Positions 62,839 to 64,000 of a stretch of DNA of 64,000 nt are shown here, piece after piece (the first letter of the stretch is position 1; every line of letters starts with the position of its first letter). This DNA comes from Synechococcus sp. ATX 2A4 (GTDB lineage Bacteria; Cyanobacteriota; Cyanobacteriia; PCC-6307; Cyanobiaceae), in contig NZ_JAGQCV010000014.1 of NCBI RefSeq assembly GCF_024346375.1, positions 1-64,000 on the forward strand. Reading direction: 5' to 3'. A program made the translations under genes and the position numbers. The notes beneath the pieces are model-generated. The model was not told the DNA's origin and ran no database searches. It worked only from the letters and a program-made list of their open reading frames with translations.

Positions 62839-63357
62839 ATGAGACAGTCTGCTGAGATCCGGGTGTTCCATCTGGGCGATGCGGCAGCCACGGCGGCCCT
62901 CGGGCGAGAGCTGGCTCCCCTGCTGCTGAGCGGCGGTGGCGCTGACGGGGGCGCTGCCAGTGTTGCTGCCAGCGGTGCAACCCCTCCCACCCTGCTGCTG
63001 CAGGGGGAACTGGGGGCCGGCAAGACCTGCCTGGTGCAGGGTCTGGCCCTGGCGCTGGGGATCGTCGAGCCGATCACGAGCCCCACCTTCGCCCTGGCCC
63101 AGCATTACAGCGGCCTGAGCGCTGACGGCCGGCCCCATGCCCTCGTCCATCTGGATCTCTACCGGCTGGAGCAGCCGGCCGCCGCGGCCGAACTGTTCGC
63201 CCAGGAGGAGGAGGAAGCCCGCGCCCTGGGGGCGGTGCTGGCGGTGGAGTGGCCCGAGCGGCTGCCGTGGCTGCCGGAGGGCGCCTGGCGGCTGGAGCTC
63301 CAGCACGACGGGGACTGGCGCCGGGCGGTGCTGCGACCACCGGATTCAGTCGCCTGA
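62839..63357 (+). CDS. tsaE: tRNA threonylcarbamoyladenosine synthesis ATPase TsaE
   Basis: 172 residues. Walker A GELGAGKTCLVQGLALALG lies near residue 56-74. EPITSPTFALAQHYSG, HLDLYRLEQPA and AVLAVEWPERLPW are the remaining YjeE/TsaE blocks. It drives the TsaBDE complex that makes t6A37 of ANN-decoding tRNAs. An Ala/Gly-rich insertion (residues 30-50) precedes the P-loop. Its 3' end overlaps the convergent glycosyltransferase gene by 12 bases. Confidence 0.93.
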   Translation: MRQSAEIRVFHLGDAAATAALGRELAPLLLSGGGADGGAASVAASGATPPTLLLQGELGAGKTCLVQGLALALGIVEPITSPTFALAQHYSGLSADGRPHALVHLDLYRLEQPAAAAELFAQEEEEARALGAVLAVEWPERLPWLPEGAWRLELQHDGDWRRAVLRPPDSVA

Positions 63358-64000
63358 AGGCCTCAGCTTCGGCACCCGCCGGAACAGCTGCTCATTGAGC
63401 TCCTGGCGCCGATCCCAGAGGCTGCGGTACCACGCTTCCCGCGCCGCAGTCTGGTGGTGCTGCAGCCGGCCGGCGGCCACCCATTGCCGCCCCCGCTGGC
63501 CCATGGCGTGCAGCGCTGCCGGATCATCGCGCCAGTCGCGCAGCGCCTGGCGCAGGTCGTCGGCATGGCGGAACAGGCGGCCGGTGTCACCGTCACGCAG
63601 GCTCTCGCCGTACACCACCGGGCTGGCCAGCACCGCCAGGCCATGGCCCGCCGCCTCCACCGCCTTGAGATCCGACTTGCACCGGTTGAAGGGCGTGTCG
63701 GCCAGCGGCAGGAAGGCGATGTCGCAGCCCGCCAGCCGCTGGCGGTAGGTGGCGTAATCGCAGGTGGGGGTGAAGCGCCGCTGCGGCAGCGCCAGGGCCT
63801 TGAAGAAGGCCCGGTCGTGCACCACCTCCACCTGCCAGCGCTCGGGGGTCTCCAGCAGCACCGCATTGAGGGTGTCCAGCCAGGGGGCCCAGTCGGCTTC
63901 GCGGTTGAGCGCCCCGAAGAACAGGCGCAGCGGCTGGCCGGCAGCCGGGGCCGGGCGGGGTGGGGGCAGTGCTTCGAGCGCATTGCCGAACACCGCCACC
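63346..64000 (-). CDS. glycosyltransferase-like protein, C-terminal part (cut by window end)
   Basis: 217 codons are visible; the gene continues beyond 64000. The part shown is the C-terminal Rossmann half of a GT-B-fold enzyme: LRLFFGALNREADWAPWLDTLNAVL, CDIAFLPLADTPFNRCKSDLKAVEAAGHGLAVLASPVVYGESLRDGDTGRLF (the nucleotide-sugar pocket) and a helical end. The substrate is unknown; cell-surface glycan synthesis is likely for the family. The start cannot be seen. Confidence 0.8.
   Translation of the reverse strand, partial: VAVFGNALEALPPPRPAPAAGQPLRLFFGALNREADWAPWLDTLNAVLLETPERWQVEVVHDRAFFKALALPQRRFTPTCDYATYRQRLAGCDIAFLPLADTPFNRCKSDLKAVEAAGHGLAVLASPVVYGESLRDGDTGRLFRHADDLRQALRDWRDDPAALHAMGQRGRQWVAAGRLQHHQTAAREAWYRSLWDRRQELNEQLFRRVPKLRPSGD

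Overview
The window looks like the chromosome of a picocyanobacterium of the Cyanobium/Synechococcus (alpha-cyanobacterial) type. This rests on gene content: the NDH-1 subunit ndhS, the response regulator rpaB, a cyanobacterial-style rnpB, the ure/urt urea cluster, and an ergothioneine operon carrying two small 'hercynine metabolism' genes. The DNA is GC-rich, and genes are packed with many 4-base ATGA/GTGA overlaps. No photosystem gene lies in the window, so the placement is an inference.

Positions 1-16 kb are an accessory, decaying defence island. It holds the 3' end of an IS3-family element that cuts off an MmeI-like restriction/methylation gene, a VOC protein, and a low-molecular-weight arsenate reductase. 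It also holds a class 1 DISARM remnant: an intact DrmD helicase and a drmMI broken at about 2865, with no drmA, drmB or drmC in the window. That break joins a truncated Fic gene head to head. A nucleotidyltransferase-HEPN gene is coupled to drmD, and toxin-antitoxin modules stand at 4.2-4.8, 9.1-9.6 and 15.4-16.1 kb. Two homologous fragments of a second helicase lie at 9.6-9.8 and 11.0-11.3 kb. A 72-base hairpin repeat occurs twice. Frameshifted small genes and two alpha/beta hydrolases fill the rest.

From 16.2 kb the content is housekeeping: tRNA-Arg(CCU), rnpB, rnc, ndhS, rimM, manC and galE. Positions 20.9-29.1 kb (minus strand) hold a circularly permuted ATP-grasp, an alpha-E protein, a transglutaminase, glycogen phosphorylase and a DUF2126 protein in a row. 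This is the amidoligase/transglutaminase neighbourhood predicted in the literature to make or process peptides, here interrupted by glgP.

Positions 29.2-42.5 kb form a nitrogen-scavenging block. Urease structural genes ureDABC run leftward, accessory genes ureEFG and the urea ABC transporter urtABCDE run rightward, and an FmdB-like zinc ribbon and a formamidase follow. UrtABCDE imports urea, UreABC hydrolyses it with UreDEFG loading nickel, and formamidase releases ammonia from formamide. An NtcA-type promoter is readable before urtA.

Positions 42.7-53.6 kb hold a lipoprotein, then pabC-pabB-queC and a kinase-like membrane protein as an overlapping minus-strand unit, and a cysteine synthase divergent from egtB-egtD and the two hercynine-associated genes. 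Positions 53.7-64 kb carry lysS, rpaB, a sugar-type solute-binding lipoprotein, mreDCB, ssb, ahcY, tsaE and a glycosyltransferase cut by the window end. No CRISPR array or prophage was seen.
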